DNA of 64,000 bases, from positions 1,364,001 to 1,428,000 of the forward strand of contig NZ_CP157005.1 of the NCBI RefSeq assembly GCF_039904985.1, written 5' to 3'. A program made the translations under genes and the position numbers. Under the pieces are notes generated by a model. The model ran no database searches, was not told where the DNA came from, and worked only from the letters and a program-made list of their open reading frames with translations. This DNA comes from Methylomonas sp. AM2-LC (GTDB lineage: Bacteria > Pseudomonadota > Gammaproteobacteria > Methylococcales > Methylomonadaceae). Below are positions 63,700 to 64,000 of this stretch, one piece after another (positions within the stretch are counted from its first letter, which is position 1; every line of letters begins with the position of its first letter).

Positions 63700-63827
63700 T
63701 TAGGGAACTTCGAAAAACCTGGCTTTTGTGCTTCGACAGGCTCAGCACGAACGGTAGGCTATTGATATATAAATACCACTGTTCGCCCTGAGCTTGTCGA
63801 AGGGTGGTTTTTCGAAGCTCCCCTTAA
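63700..63827. repeat. REP-like long palindrome, copy 2
   Basis: An imperfect palindrome of about 128 bp, in inverted orientation to the copy at 36114-36263. The outer arms (GGGAACTTCGAAAAACC) and CTTCGACAGGCTCAGCACGAACGG-like inner parts match closely; the copy at 36 kb has about 22 extra bases. Confidence 0.85.
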
Positions 63828-63893
63828 TATATTTATTTAAATCAACAAAATAATAAGGGTATTTAGAATTATGCAGAAAAGGTAATCTGCTTA

Positions 63894-63938
63894 CTCCTAA
63901 GGGGCGGGTCGTACGTTCAAATTGTATCCGGGACGCCA
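63894..63938 (+). repeat. Attachment repeat copy C (tRNA-Arg 3' segment)
   Basis: This 45-bp copy has GCGGG for GCAGG and ATTGTAT for ATCGTCT relative to the tRNA, so it has diverged most. It is followed by TTTAAATCAA exactly as the tRNA gene is, marking it as the outer boundary of the tandem islands. Confidence 0.85.
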
Positions 63939-64000
63939 TTTAAATCAATGACCCTTTGGTGCCTTCCCACAACACGCTAAACCTTAAGTTAGGCTGCGTT

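Larger units (their letters stand above)
61440..63938. mobile_element. Genomic island 2 (2.5 kb, broken integrase, XRE-PIN pair)
   Basis: This segment lies between repeat copies B and C. It starts with an integrase remnant in the usual position next to the attachment site, then carries the PIN/XRE-ImmA pair on the opposite strand and a REP-like palindrome near the right end. Confidence 0.7.

Noticed and set aside
63894..63938. Third tRNA-Arg gene
   Set aside because: Same reason; no 5' half and several substitutions.
58336..63938. CRISPR array or restriction-modification system in the islands
   Set aside because: No regularly spaced repeats of 25-40 bp and no methylase or nuclease gene of those systems are visible.
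63742..63939. 65-codon minus-strand open frame
   Set aside because: It runs through the REP-like element and the tRNA-derived repeat.

Overview
The window looks like AT-rich chromosomal DNA of a motile gammaproteobacterium. The run trpF-trpB-trpA-accD-folC-dedD-cvpA-purF-metZ, the grxD/rnt pair, ratA-rnfH, smpB and the flgA/flgM/flgN/ycgR group all fit that class. Taken with NnrS, an exosortase E/VPEID-CTERM pair, and a type I secretion locus with an SdrD-like substrate, my best guess is a Methylococcales methanotroph. No methane-oxidation gene is present to prove this.

Layout. 1-5.3 kb: a ClpP-fold SDH-type proteinase, a GAF/HD-GYP c-di-GMP phosphodiesterase, rnfH, ratA and a Na+ symporter, all on the minus strand. 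5.4-8.2 kb: smpB, an isochorismatase-type hydrolase, apbE and a DUF2231 membrane protein. 8.3-17.3 kb: the long tryptophan/fatty acid/folate/purine/methionine run. 17.4-23.7 kb: an unrecognised 497-aa protein, lnt, a VanZ-like protein, a small secreted protein, grxD, rnt and mlaA. 23.7-31.5 kb: a complete type I secretion system (TolC-like, HlyD-like, ABC) with its probable 899-aa substrate upstream. 32.0-33.75 kb: an intact IS66-family insertion sequence with perfect 17-bp ends and a perfect 8-bp target duplication. 33.9-36.1 kb: a tiny VPEID-CTERM-type protein and exosortase E. 36.1-53.5 kb: mtaB, an SpmA/SpmB fusion, purB, a DUF455-nnrS pair, a phosphoesterase, an S1/P1 nuclease, a response regulator/hybrid kinase pair, a DUF2817 protein, a RimK-like/PfkB pair and aqpZ. 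53.8-58.1 kb: cheV-cheR facing flgA-flgM-flgN-ycgR, with sigma-28 type promoters before flgA and flgM.

58.26-63.94 kb: an accessory region at a tRNA-Arg(CCT) gene. The 3' 45 bp of the tRNA recur twice, at 61.4 and 63.9 kb, so two small islands (3.1 and 2.5 kb) sit in tandem. The first carries a HEPN-motif protein, an enlarged RES-domain protein and a toxin-first HigBA pair. The second carries a broken integrase and an XRE-ImmA/IrrE plus PIN pair. Both recognisable toxin-antitoxin-type promoters (HigBA and XRE-PIN) are placed so that the mRNA should begin at the start codon (leaderless).

The least ordinary items are: a secreted protein with a predicted internal Cys-Gln thioester domain in a Gram-negative type I system; the minimal exosortase E system, whose substrate has almost no mature domain; and the tandem tRNA island with its HEPN/RES genes.
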